NCBI GenBank assembly: GCA_032622095.1
Contig: CP136063.1
Location: forward strand, 27,280,987 to 27,344,986
DNA: 64,000 nt
Reading direction: 5' to 3'
From: Siphonodentalium dalli
Taxonomy: Eukaryota; Mollusca; Scaphopoda; Gadilida; Siphonodentaliidae
Shown: piece by piece, positions 14,277 to 23,650 of the stretch
Layout of the letters: each line of letters starts with the position of its first letter
How positions within the stretch are numbered: the stretch's first letter is position 1
Program-made: the position numbers and the translations under genes
The notes under the pieces: generated by a model
Told to the model about the DNA's origin: nothing
The model's database searches: none
What the model saw: the letters and a program-made list of their open reading frames with translations, nothing else

Positions 14277-17200
14277 AGACCTTAACTAAATATCGATATT
14301 TAACCTGGAGTTATTCATGGCGGGCACTGATTATCTGTCCTGGAGACCATAATTAAACATCGATATTTAACCTGGAGTTCTCATGACGGGCACTGATTAT
14401 CTGTTCTGGAGACCGTAATTAAAGATTGATATTTAACCTGGAGTTCTCATGACGGGCACTGATTATCTGTTCTGGAGACCATAACTAAATATCGATATTT
14501 AACCTGGAGTTATTCATGACGGGCACTGATTATCTGTTCTGGAGATCATAACTATATATCGATATTTAATCTAGAGTTATTCATGACGGGCACTGATTAT
14601 CTGTCGTGGAGACCATAATTAAACATCGATATTTAACCTTGAGTTATTCATGACGGGCACTGATTATCTGTTCTGGAGAACATAATTAAATATCGATATT
14701 TAACCTGGAGTTCTCATGACGGGCAATGTGTATCTGTTCTGGAGACCATAATTAAAGTTCGGTATGTTACCTTGAGTTATTCATAACGGGCGATGATTAT
14801 CTGTTCTGGAGACCATAATTAAACATCGATAATTATCCTGGAATTATTCATAACGGTCACTGATTATCTGTTCTGGAGACCATAATTAAGGATCGATATT
14901 TAACTTGGTGTTCTCATGACGGTCACTGATTATCTGTTCTGGAGACCATAATTAAAGATCGACATTTAACCTTGAGTTTTTCATGACGGGCACTGATTAT
15001 CTGTTCTGGCGACCATAATTAAACAACGATGTTTAACCTGGAGTTCTCGTGACGGGCAATGATTACCTGTGCTGGAGACCATAATCAAACATCGATATTT
15101 AACCTGGAGTTCTCTTGGCGGGCAATGATTATCTGCTCTGGAGATCGTAATTAAAGATCGATATTTAACCTGGAGTTTTTTATGACGAGCGCTGATTATA
15201 TGTTCTGGAGACGATAATTAAACATCGATATTTAACCTGGAGTTCTCATAACGGGCACTGATTATCTGTTCTGGAGACGATAATTAAACATCGATATTTA
15301 ACCTGGAGTTCTCATGATGGCCAATGAGTATCTGTTCTGGAGACGATAATTAAACATCGATATTTAACCTGGAGTTCTCATGACGGGCACTGATTATCTG
15401 TTCTGGAGACCGTAATTAAACATCGATATTTAACATGGAGTTCTCATGATGTCCAATAAGAATCTGTTCTGGAGACGATAATTAAACATCGATATTTAAC
15501 CTGGAGTTCTCATGGCGGGCAATGAGTATCTGTTCTGGAGACGATAATTAAACATCGATATTTAACCTGGAGTTCTCATGACGGGCAATGAGTATCTGTT
15601 CTGGAGACCATAATTAAAGTTCGATATGTTACCTTGAGTTATTCATAACGGACAATGATTATCTGTTCTGGAGACCATAATTAAAGATCTATATTTAACC
15701 TTGAGTTAATCATAACAGGCAATGATTATCTGTTCTGGAGACCATAATTAAAGATCGATATTTAACCTTGAGTTAATCATAACAGGCAATGATTATCTGT
15801 TCTGGAGACCATAATTAAAGATCGATATTTAACCTTGAGTTCTTCATAACGGGCAATGATTATCTGTTCTGGCGACCGTAATTAAATATCGATATTTAAC
15901 CTGGAGTTATTCATTACGGGCACTGATTATCTGTTCAAGAGACCATAATTAAACATCGATATTTAACCTGGAGTTCTTATGACGGGCACTGATTATCTGT
16001 TCTGGAGACCATAATTAAACATCGATATTTAACCTGGAGTTCTCGTGATTAGCAATGAGTATCTGTTTTGGAGACGATAATTAAACATCGATATTTAATC
16101 TGGGGTTCTCATGGCGGGCAATGTTTATCTGTTCTGGAGACCATAATTAAACTTCGATATTTAATCTGGAATTCTCATGACGGGCAATGAGTATCTGTTC
16201 TGGAGACGATAATTAAACGTCGATATTTAACCTGGAGTTCTCATGACGGGCAATGATTATCTGTTCAGGAGACCATAATTAAACATCGATATTTAACCTG
16301 GAGTTATCATGACGGGCACTGATTATCTGTTCTGGAGACCATAATTAAACATCGATATTTAACCTGGAGTTCTAATGACGGGCACTGATTATCTGTTCTG
16401 GAGACCATAATTAAATATCGACAATTAACCTTGAGTTATTCATGACGGGCACTGATTATCTGTTCTGGAGACCATAATTAAACATCGATATTTAATCTTG
16501 AGTTATTCATGACGGGCACTGATTATCTGTTCTGGAGACCATAATTAAATATCGATATTTAACCTGGAGTTCTCATGGCGGGCAATGAGTATCTGTTCTG
16601 GAGACCATAATTAAAGATCGATATGTTACCTTGAGTTATTCATAACGGGCAATGAGTATCTGTTCTGGAGACCATAATTAAAGATGTATATTTAACCTTT
16701 AGTTATTCATAACGGGCAATGATTTATCTGTTCTGGAGACCATAATTAAATATCGATAATTATCCTGGAATTATTCATAACGGTCACTGATTATCTGTTC
16801 TGGAGACCATAATTAAGGATCGATATTTAACTTGGTGTTCTCATGACGGTCACTGATTATCTGTTCTGGAGACCATAATTGAAGATCGACATTTAACCTT
16901 GAGTTATTCATGACGGGCACTGTTTATCTGTTCTAGAGACCATAATTAAACATCGATATTTATTCTTGAGTTATTCATGACGGGCACTGATTATCTGTTC
17001 TGGAGACCATAATTAAATATCGATATTTAACCTGGAGTTCTCATGACGAGCAATGAGTATCTGTTCTGGAAACCATAATTAAACATCGATATTTATCCTG
17101 GAGTTATTCATGACGAGCACTGATTATCTGTTCTGGAGACCATAATTAAAGATCTATATTTAACCTTGAGTTATTCATAACGGGCACTGATTATCTGTTC

Positions 17201-19167
17201 TGGAGACCATAATTAAATATCAATATTTAACCTGGAGTTCTCATGACGGGCAATGAGTATCTGTTCTGGAGACCATAATTAAAGATCGATATGTTACCTT
17301 GAGTTATTCATAACGGGCAATGAGTATCTGTTCTGGGGACCATAATTAAAGATCTATATTTAACCTTGAGTTATTCATAACGGGCAATGATTATCTGTTC
17401 TGGAGACCATAATTAAACATCGATAATTATCCTGGAATTATTTATAACGGTCACTGATTATCTGTTCTGGAGACCATAATTAAGGATCGATATTTAACTT
17501 GGTGTTCTCATGACGGTCACTGATTATCTATTCTGGAGACCATAATTAAAGATCGACATTTAACCTTGAGTTATTCATAACGGGCACTGATTACCTGTTC
17601 TGGAGACCATAATTAAACATCGATATTTATCATTGAGTTATTCGTGACGAGCACTGATTGTCTGTGCTGGAGACCATAATTAAACATCGATATTTAACCT
17701 GGAGTTCTCACGACGGGCAATGATTACCTGTTCTGGAGACCATAATTAAACATCGATATTTAACCTGGAGTTATTCAAGACGAGCAATGAATATCTGTTC
17801 TGGAGACCATAATCAAACATCGATATTTAACCTGGAGTTCTCAGTGCGGGCAATGATTATCTGCCCTGGATACCTTAATCAAATATCGATATTTAACTTG
17901 AGTTATTTATGACGAGCGCTGATTATCTGTTCTGTAGACCATAATAAAACATCGATATTTAACCTGGAGTTCTCACGATGGCCAATGAGTATCTGTTCTG
18001 GAGACGATAATTAAACATCGATATTTAACCGGGAGTTCTCATGGCGGGCAATGATTATCTGTTTTGGAGACCATAATTAAACATCGATATTTAACCTGGA
18101 GTTCTCATGACGGGCAATGAGTATCTGATCTGGAGGCGATAATTAAACATCGATATTTAACCTGGAAATATTCATGACGAGCAATGATTATCTGTACTGG
18201 GTACCACAAATAAACATCGATATTTAACCTGGAGTTATTCATGACGAGCACTGATTATCTGTTCTGGAGACCATAATTAAACATCGATATTTAACCTGCA
18301 GTTCTTCATGGCGGCAATGATTATCTGCTCTGGAGACCACAATTAAACATCGATATTTAACCTTGAGTTATTCATGACGGGTACTGATTATCTGTTCTCG
18401 AGACCATAATTAAACATCGATATTTAACCTGGAGTTCTCATGACGGGCAATGAGTATCTGTTCTGGAGACCATAATTAAACATCGATATTTAACCTTGAG
18501 TTATTCATGACGGGCAATGTTTTTCTGTTCTGGAGATCGTAATTAAATATCGATATTTAACCTGGAGTTATTCATGACGGGCACTGATCATCTGTCCAGG
18601 AGACCACAATTAAACATCGATATTTAACCGGTAGTTCCTCACGACGGGCAGTGATTATCTGTTCTGGAGACCATAATTAGACATCGATATTTATCATGGA
18701 GTTCTTATGACGGGCACTTTATTATCTGTTATGGAGACCATAACTAACATCGATATTTAACCTGGAGTTCTCATGACGGGCAATGATTATCTGTTCAGGA
18801 GACCATAATTAAACAACGATATCTAACCTGGAGGGTCGAAACATGATATGACATGCGCTTAGCGTGGCATATAGTCAGCAAACTGCAACTGATGACGTTC
18901 TTATCAAAACATTCTGGCATCTTTTTAACTCATTGGGAGAATTTTTCAAAAATCTAGAAATTCTACATTTGGCATTAAATGAATCTTATTTCGATGGGGT
19001 ACGTTCAAAAACTATTTTCAAAATTCTAATAAACCGCTCCAGGGTCCAGCTTCCACCTCAAAATTCATGTCATCAGAACGAGGAGCAAATTGTCTGCGGG
19101 AAATTGGGACCTTGGTCATCATCACATATAGCCTAGAATCTTCTTTAATATGCATACAGCAGACAAT

Positions 19168-19353
19168 CTCCCCTTTCTTTTGACATCCATGCATTTGTGA
19201 ACCACCTTCATTTTGTGGGGAAATTATATGACAGATAGGTTGAAAGCCGTTAATTCTTTCACTATACTTATGTTGACAAGCGGAAAGGCCGCAAGGCCCG
19301 CCAGCCAGTGCTCCATTCTGGCTTTTTATTGTCATTCTTGAGGGCTAGGTGTG
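19168..19353 (+). repeat. Diverged direct repeat module, copy A
   Basis: The final 81 bp (19273-19353) align without gaps to 19903-19983 with 53 identical positions by my count (about 65%). The ends TTGAC and GCTAGGTGTG and the internal AAAGGCC and GCCAG are shared. Weaker similarity extends upstream (TATGACA, then AGCCGTT, then TTGAC in the same order in both), giving a module of about 185 bp. The function is unknown. Confidence 0.6.
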
Positions 19354-19364
19354 TTTTTTCGTGC

Positions 19365-19391
19365 ATATATATATATGTATATATATAATAT
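19365..19391. repeat. AT microsatellite
   Basis: This is a run of alternating A and T interrupted by a single G at 19377, directly after copy A of the direct-repeat module. Such tracts often follow the 3' ends of SINE-like elements, but no such element is recognised here. Confidence 0.8.
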
Positions 19392-19681
19392 TATTATCAC
19401 TACCCATATAATAATTGTTGTGAGATATAATGCTCACTTACATTTATCTTAAGTATATAATCTAACCCTATATATTATGCTTCATAATCCTAATGTAATA
19501 ATTTACTGGTATTAGTGAGTACTTTCCAGCATGCATACATCTCACAATAAGATGTATTACCGCATGTACTCATCTAAATTAATTATTCGGAATCTTGTTT
19601 AAGTGTTTAACCACCACCTATATGTAACATAGTCATATACGGATTGTAATATGTAAAGATACTTCACGATGACAGATATGA

Positions 19682-19697
19682 TAGCTATATATAGCTA
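19682..19697. repeat. Perfect 16-bp palindrome
   Basis: TAGCTATATATAGCTA is its own reverse complement. It lies in AT-rich DNA just before two direct copies of AGAGCGTTTAAC (19712-19723 and 19736-19747). It may be chance in an AT-rich stretch. Confidence 0.65.
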
Positions 19698-19711
19698 ACT
19701 TGGTCACATAA

Positions 19712-19747
19712 AGAGCGTTTAACAATATAATATAGAGAGCGTTTAAC
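19712..19747. repeat. Pair of 12-bp direct repeats
   Basis: AGAGCGTTTAAC occurs at 19712 and again at 19736, 24 bp apart, with AT-rich sequence between. It is the trace of a short local duplication within island 1. Confidence 0.65.
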
Positions 19748-19795
19748 TCTAATTATACCTACAGTGTATATATTATAATACTATATGGGGGGGGA

Positions 19796-19983
19796 CTATA
19801 CTACCACTTTATATAGACCGAACATTTTGCACCGACCGGTATCAATTGTGTGTAAAATTCTTATGACAAATGCGTTCTTAGCCGTTTTACTTTTTTCTTT
19901 AGTTGACTTTCAAAAAGGCCTTCTGGTCAACCTGCCAGCACATTACTTTGACTTTTCTCTGTCTTTCTGGTGTGCTAGGTGTG
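19796..19983 (+). repeat. Diverged direct repeat module, copy B
   Basis: This is the second copy of the module seen at 19168-19353, displaced by 630 bp over the best-matching 81 bp. A run of eight G residues (19787-19794) lies just upstream. Because the two copies share order and orientation, they could be terminal or subterminal direct repeats of one element, or two old insertions of the same short element. Confidence 0.58.
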
Positions 19984-20052
19984 GGGTCGCTAACCTTGAC
20001 AGTTCTGCTACCCGTCAGACACCCCCTTACCTTATATGGTTACACATAAAAG

Positions 20053-20348
20053 GATTATCTGTTTTGGAGACCGTAATTAAACATCGATATTTAACCTGGA
20101 GTTCTCATGACGGGCACTGATTATCTGTTTTGGAGACCGTAATTAAAGATTGATATTTAACCTGGAATTCGTCACGAAGGGCACTGATTATCTGTTCTGG
20201 AGACCATAACTAAATATCGATATTTAACCTGGAGTTATTCATGGCGGGCACTGATTATATGTCCTGGAGACCATAATTAAAAATCGATATTTAACCTGGA
20301 GTTATTCATGATGGGAAATGATTATCTGTTCTGGAGACCATAATTAAT
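20053..20348 (+). repeat. Satellite bridge between the two islands
   Basis: About 4.4 monomers in the same orientation as the flanking arrays. They start mid-monomer at GATTATCTG and end at CATAATTAAT, where island 2 begins. The monomers include the variants TTCGTCACGAAGGG and ATGATGGGAAATG. Its presence shows that the two islands are separate interruptions of one array. Confidence 0.93.
20340..20348. repeat. Candidate target-site duplication, left copy
   Basis: ATAATTAAT lies at the left edge of island 2 and recurs at 21553-21561 at the right edge. The satellite reads straight across if one copy is removed. The motif is AT-rich and resembles the normal ATAATTAAA of the monomer, so chance is not excluded. 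Confidence 0.45.
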
Positions 20349-20350
20349 TA

Positions 20351-20379
20351 GAGGTATCAGGCTGATATGAAGTTACCTC
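20351..20379. repeat. Short hairpin at left end of island 2
   Basis: GAGGTA at 20351-20356 is the reverse complement of TACCTC at 20374-20379, with a 17-base loop that contains GGCTGATAT. It sits at the island boundary, where a transposon end structure would be expected. Confidence 0.4.
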
Positions 20380-20556
20380 TGGCTGATATCTCGGCCGATA
20401 TCGATCAAACCAAGTAATAACCTTCTTATTAATTAGATGGCCCGGGCCATTATAAGATAAATTAGGAGGTCGTACGTTCGCGTAGGTGCTGCTTAAAAAA
20501 AGAATAAATAAGATTACACAGAAAAGTACCTTTATATACCAATTATATGCGACGTT

Positions 20557-20592
20557 ATAACAACTTTTATAACAACTTTTATAATAACTTTG
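20557..20592. repeat. 12-bp tandem repeat, about 3 copies
   Basis: ATAACAACTTTT occurs at 20557 and 20569, followed by a degenerate copy, ATAATAACTTT, at 20581. It lies just beyond the stop codon (20605-20607) of the minus-strand pseudogene, in what would be its 3' untranslated region. Confidence 0.75.
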
Positions 20593-20604
20593 CTCTTGAT
20601 ATGG

Positions 20605-21346
20605 TTACTCTTCGTGTCCGTTCTTCGTTGGCGCGCAATATACATTTACGTTAATTGTTGCCCCATGAAAGTTAATGTTGAAGGGAAAACGGCAACCAAA
20701 ACTTGGAACAGCATTTACAGCGACCTGTTTCTCACTAACTTTGACGGGAAGTTCAGTAGCCGATACTGATTCGTGACGATCGACAGCTTCCATGACATCC
20801 ATAATATCAGTCTGATTAATTTCTTGAATGATAGGTGTAATACAACTTGGAGAAGTATTCAAACTTTCAGTTACAGTAGCACTTGATGTCTGGATCTCTG
20901 TGATCATATGAGACATGTCCATCTGCTGCGCCATAGACAGCTTAACTGCACAATATTGCTGGGAGGGACATTTGCATGAGTCAGTTTCACAAGAGCCGGG
21001 CGCCTCGCGCCATGATTTGTCTTCTTTCCTGCCAACCCGGCAGCAGATGCCATTGTCTTAGAAATATTCCCAATTTTATCTTTACCCATAGGCTGATTCT
21101 TAAACGATATGTGTTGATCTTTCCTGTTTGCGTCACGATTAATCTGTATATAACATCTTGAGTCTGGAAGAAGACATTCATCTGGCCGCCTCTTCCGAAA
21201 CTCTTTATAAACAACAACAGGGCATTTTGGATTTCCCGGAACAGCAAACATTTTGGGGGCGAATTTTCTCGCAGAAGTTGTTCCATTTCTTGTTTTCGTT
21301 ATCCGTTATCGCTCAAATTTAGAAAAGCCGCTTCTATTTCGTCCAT
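20605..21346 (-). pseudogene. Crypton/DUF3504-type tyrosine recombinase-like protein, degenerate C-terminal fragment
   Basis: Three minus-strand frames must be joined to follow it. A possible N-terminus, MDEIEAAFLNLSDN, starts at 21346 and meets a stop at about 21299-21301. The next frame, open from 21305, reads RITKTRNGTTSARKFAPK and then MFAVPGNPKCPVVVY (its M at 21251), continuing through PMGKDKIGNISKTM, AGLAGKKTNHGARR and THANVPPSNIVQLS to about 20940. The spacing and wording match the C-terminal recombinase-like domain of DUF3504/Crypton proteins (related to KCTD1-, ZMYM- and QRICH1-type domesticated genes). The TNHGAR stretch is the HxxR box, with G where S is usual. After QLS the frame breaks. 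A third frame (M at 20934, stop at 20605) resumes with AQQMDMSHM and ends in GCRFPFNINF and GATINVNVY, a typical family tail. The segment expected between, with the catalytic tyrosine, is absent, as is most of the upstream catalytic core. It is non-functional as written. The family call is from memory of the motifs. Confidence 0.75.
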
Positions 21347-21428
21347 TATGTAAGAGCATTAACGTTCTGAGCTGGCAGCGCGTCGGTAAAATGAAATCAC
21401 GTTTCGATGTAGACAACGTTGCTCGTCG

Positions 21429-21436
21429 TGACGTCA
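21429..21436. promoter_or_regulatory. Consensus CRE-like site TGACGTCA
   Basis: A perfect TGACGTCA palindrome (the classic CREB/ATF site) lies about 85 bp upstream of the possible start codon of the minus-strand pseudogene, in CpG-containing sequence. It may be a relic of the element's promoter. An 8-bp site can also occur by chance, and no TATA element was identified. Confidence 0.3.
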
Positions 21437-21461
21437 TAAGGGCGACAACTCCTGCGAAACC

Positions 21462-21522
21462 GATATCAGCCGAGTTTGAGGTGATATCAGCCGAGTTTGA
21501 GGTGATATCAGCCGAGTTTGAT
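21462..21522. repeat. 21-bp iterons, three copies
   Basis: GATATCAGCCGAGTTTGAGG starts at 21462, 21483 and 21504. The first two units are identical and the third diverges at its last bases. A related motif (GGCTGATATC) appears in the opposite orientation at the other end of the island (20381-20390). Repeated subterminal motifs of this sort commonly act as transposase-binding sites; that role is inferred here. Confidence 0.85.
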
Positions 21523-21552
21523 AACAGGCCGATCTCGGCAAAAACTCGATAT

Positions 21553-21561
21553 ATAATTAAT
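21553..21561. repeat. Candidate target-site duplication, right copy
   Basis: ATAATTAAT at the right edge of island 2 matches 20340-20348. The interrupted satellite monomer continues directly from here with AAACATCGATATC. Confidence 0.45.
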
Positions 21562-21833
21562 AAACATCGATATCTAACCTGGAGTTCTCATGACGGGCAA
21601 TGAGTATCTGTTCTGGAAACGATAACTAAAGATCGATATTTAACCTGGAGTTCTCATGCCGGGCAATGATTATCTGTTCTGGAGACCGTAATTAAAAATC
21701 GATATTTAACCTGGAATTATTCATGACGACCACTGATTATCTGTCCTGGAGACCACAAATAAACATCGATATTTAACCTTGAGTTATTCATGACGAGCAC
21801 TCATTATCTGTTATGGAGACCATAATTAAACAT

Positions 21834-23650
21834 CGATATTTAACCTGGAGTTCTCATGACGTCACTGGTTATCTGTTATGGAGACCATAATTAAACATCG
21901 ATATTTAACCTGCAGTTATTCATGACGGGCAATGATTATCTGTTCTGGAGACCATAAATAAATATCGATATTTAACCTGGAGTTATTCATGACGGGCAAT
22001 GATTATCTGTTCTGGAGACCATAATTAAACAACGATATGTAACCTGGAGTGCTCATGACGGGCAATGATTACCTGTTCTGGAGACCGTAATTAAAGATGG
22101 ATATTACACCTGGAGTTATTCATGACGAGCAATGATTATCTGTCCTGGAGACCACAAATAAACATCGATATTTAACCTTGAGTTATTCATGACGAGCACT
22201 CATTATCTGTTATGGAGACCATAATTAAACATCGATATTTAACCTGGAGTTCTCATGACGTCACTTGTTATCTGTTATGGAGACCATATTTAAACATCGA
22301 TATTTAACCTGGAGTTATTCATGACGAGCGCTCATTATCTGTTCTGGAAACCATAACTAAACATCAATATTTAACCTGGAGTTCTTCATGGCGGGCAATG
22401 ATTATCTGTTCTGGAGACGATAACTAAACATTGATATTTAACCTGGAGTTCTCATGACGGGCACTGATTATCTGTTCTGGAGACCATAATTAAACATCGA
22501 TATTTAACCTGGAGTTCTCGTGACGGGCAATGATTATCTGTTCCGGAGACCGTAATTAAAGATCGATATTTTACTGGAGTTATTCATGACGACCACTGAT
22601 TATCAGTTCTGGGGACCATAATTAAACATCTATATTTACCCTGGAGTTCTCATGACGGGCAATGATTATCTGTTCTGGTGACCGTAATTAAAAATCGATA
22701 ATTAACCTGGAGTTATTCATGACGACCACTGATTATCTGTTCTGGAGACCATAACTAAACATCGATATGTAACCTGGAGTGCTCATGACGGGCACTGATT
22801 ATCTGTTCTGGAGACCGTAATTAAAGATCGATATTTAACCTGGAATTATTTATGACGACCACTGATTATCTTCCTGGAGACCACAATTACACATCGATAT
22901 TTAACATTGAGTTGTTCATGACGGGCACTGATTATCTGTTCTGGAGACCATCATTAAACATCGATATTTAACCTGGAGTTCTCATGACGGACAATGAGTA
23001 TCTGTTCTGGAGACCATAATTAAACATCGATATATTTAACCTGGAGTTATGTATTACGGGCAATGATTATCTGTTCAGGATACCATAATTAAAGATCGAT
23101 ATGTAACCTTGAGTTATTCATAACGGGCAATGATTATCTGTTCTGGAGACCATAATTAAACATCGATAATTATCCTGGAATTATTCATAACGGTCACTGA
23201 TCATCTGTTCTGGAGAACATAGTTAAGGATCGATATTTAACCTGGTGTTCTCATGACGGGCAATGATTATCTGCTCTGGGGACCATATTTAAAGATCGAC
23301 ATTTTACCTTGAGTTATTCATGACGGGCACTGATTATCTGTTCTGGAGACCATAATTAAACATCGATATTTAACCAGGAGTTCTCATGACGGGCAATGAG
23401 TATCTGTTCTGGGGACCATAATTAAACATCGATATTTAACCGTGAGTTATTCATGACGGGCAATGATTATCTGTTCAGGAGACCATAATTAAAAATCGAT
23501 ATTTAACCTTGAGTTAATCATAACAGGCAATGATTATCTGTTTTGGAGACCATAATTAAAGATCGATATTTAACCTTGAGTTATTCATAACGGGCAATGA
23601 TTATCTGTTCTGGAGACCGTAGTTAAATATCGATATATGACCTGGAGTTA
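21834..23650 (+). repeat. Second locus of the 1931-bp higher-order repeat
   Basis: Bases from about 21960 match the unit at 110-1850 at offset 21865 (GACGGGCAAT at 126 and 21991; TTCTCGTGAC at 650 and 22515). The preceding 21834-21960 match the end of that unit at about 1900-2040 (offset 19934), as expected if this is another period of the same repeat. At about 23140 the offset drops to 21799, meaning this copy lacks one 66-bp monomer. Identity remains high on both sides of the two islands. Confidence 0.85.

Larger units (their letters stand above)
12080..14612 (+). repeat. Tandem duplication of a 1267-bp satellite block
   Basis: The copies run about 12080-13346 and 13347-14612. ATCGATTTTTAACC at 12091 and 13358, the foreign segment at 12950 and 14217, and CTGTCGTGGAG at about 13334 and 14601 are all 1267 bp apart. 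Rare variants (CGGGCCCTCTATT, CATGGTGGGCACTC followed by a T run) are shared exactly, so the duplication is young. Confidence 0.9.
1..18833 (+). repeat. Satellite DNA array, left block (66/67-bp monomer)
   Basis: This is an uninterrupted head-to-tail tandem array. Each monomer reads ATCTGTTCTGGAGACC, then a dyad close to TTAAACATCGATATTTAA, then CCTGGAGTT, then TCTCATGA (66-bp form) or ATTCATGA/ATTCATAA (67-bp form), then CGGGCACTGATT or a variant of it (CGGGCAATG, CGGTCACTG, CGACCACTG, CGAGCACTC). Stop codons (TAA in the dyad, TGA in CTGATT) occur in every frame, so it is not coding. All copies I read have the same orientation. Variation is mostly point changes, with a few partial monomers. 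The last monomers before the right edge are intact up to CCTGGAG at 18827-18833, where the first island begins. No promoter or gene is visible in the block. Confidence 0.98.
18834..20052. mobile_element. Non-satellite island 1 (about 1219 bp), unidentified, probably TE-derived
   Basis: Satellite stops after CCTGGAG at 18833 and resumes at GATTATCTG from 20053. The 17-18 bp of monomer that should lie between are missing, so this is not a clean insertion with a visible target duplication. The content is AT-rich with low-complexity stretches. Open frames of 90-111 codons exist on both strands (18864-19136 plus, 19018-19335 minus, 19785-20120 plus), but none resembles a known family and the last runs into satellite, so I treat them as chance. 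Two diverged copies of a module (about 19168-19353 and 19796-19983) are the main internal structure. I found no terminal inverted repeat, tRNA-like box or recombinase motif. An old transposon fragment or a captured genomic fragment are both possible. Confidence 0.55.
20349..21552. mobile_element. Non-satellite island 2 (about 1204 bp): mobile-element remnant with Crypton-like gene fragment
   Basis: The island interrupts one satellite monomer within its ATAATTAA stretch, and the remaining half (AAACATCGAT and onward) follows at 21562 with no loss, as expected of a clean insertion. It carries, on the minus strand, a degenerate DUF3504/Crypton-type recombinase-like gene (20605-21346). Near both ends are related motifs in inverted orientation: CTCGGCCGATATCG at 20390-20403, and CTCGGCTGATATCG on the minus strand at 21461-21474. 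The right end has three 21-bp iterons. Cryptons as a group lack long terminal inverted repeats, so either this is a Crypton relative with subterminal binding sites, or a different transposon captured the gene fragment. Composition is less AT-rich than island 1 on the gene side. Edges rest on the possible 9-bp flanking duplication and could be off by several bases. Confidence 0.6.

Noticed and set aside
1-18833. Could the regular repeats be a CRISPR array?
   Set aside because: Repeats are contiguous, with no unique spacers, the whole 66/67-bp unit recurs, and no cas-like gene is present.
18864-19136. 90-codon plus-strand open frame in island 1
   Set aside because: No recognisable motif; it overlaps another open frame on the opposite strand and lies in AT-rich non-coding-like sequence.
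19018-19335. 105-codon minus-strand open frame in island 1
   Set aside because: No family resemblance; it covers the diverged direct-repeat module, whose second copy does not keep the frame open.
18834-20052. tRNA-derived SINE in island 1
   Set aside because: No convincing A-box and B-box pair; only the AT tract after the GCTAGGTGTG end is SINE-like.
19785-20120. 111-codon plus-strand open frame
   Set aside because: It begins at the G run and ends inside satellite; the other module copy does not preserve it.
20976-21161. Plus-strand open frame opposite the Crypton-like fragment
   Set aside because: Antisense shadow of the minus-strand pseudogene.
20987-21286. Minus-strand frame starting MEQLLRENSPPK
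   Set aside because: It is the wrong frame of the same region; the neighbouring frame carries the family motifs (FAVPGNPKCPV, TNHGAR).
21253-21603. 116-codon plus-strand open frame across the 21-bp iterons
   Set aside because: Its repeated ISAEFEV peptide is only the 21-bp iteron (a multiple of three) read through; it continues into satellite.
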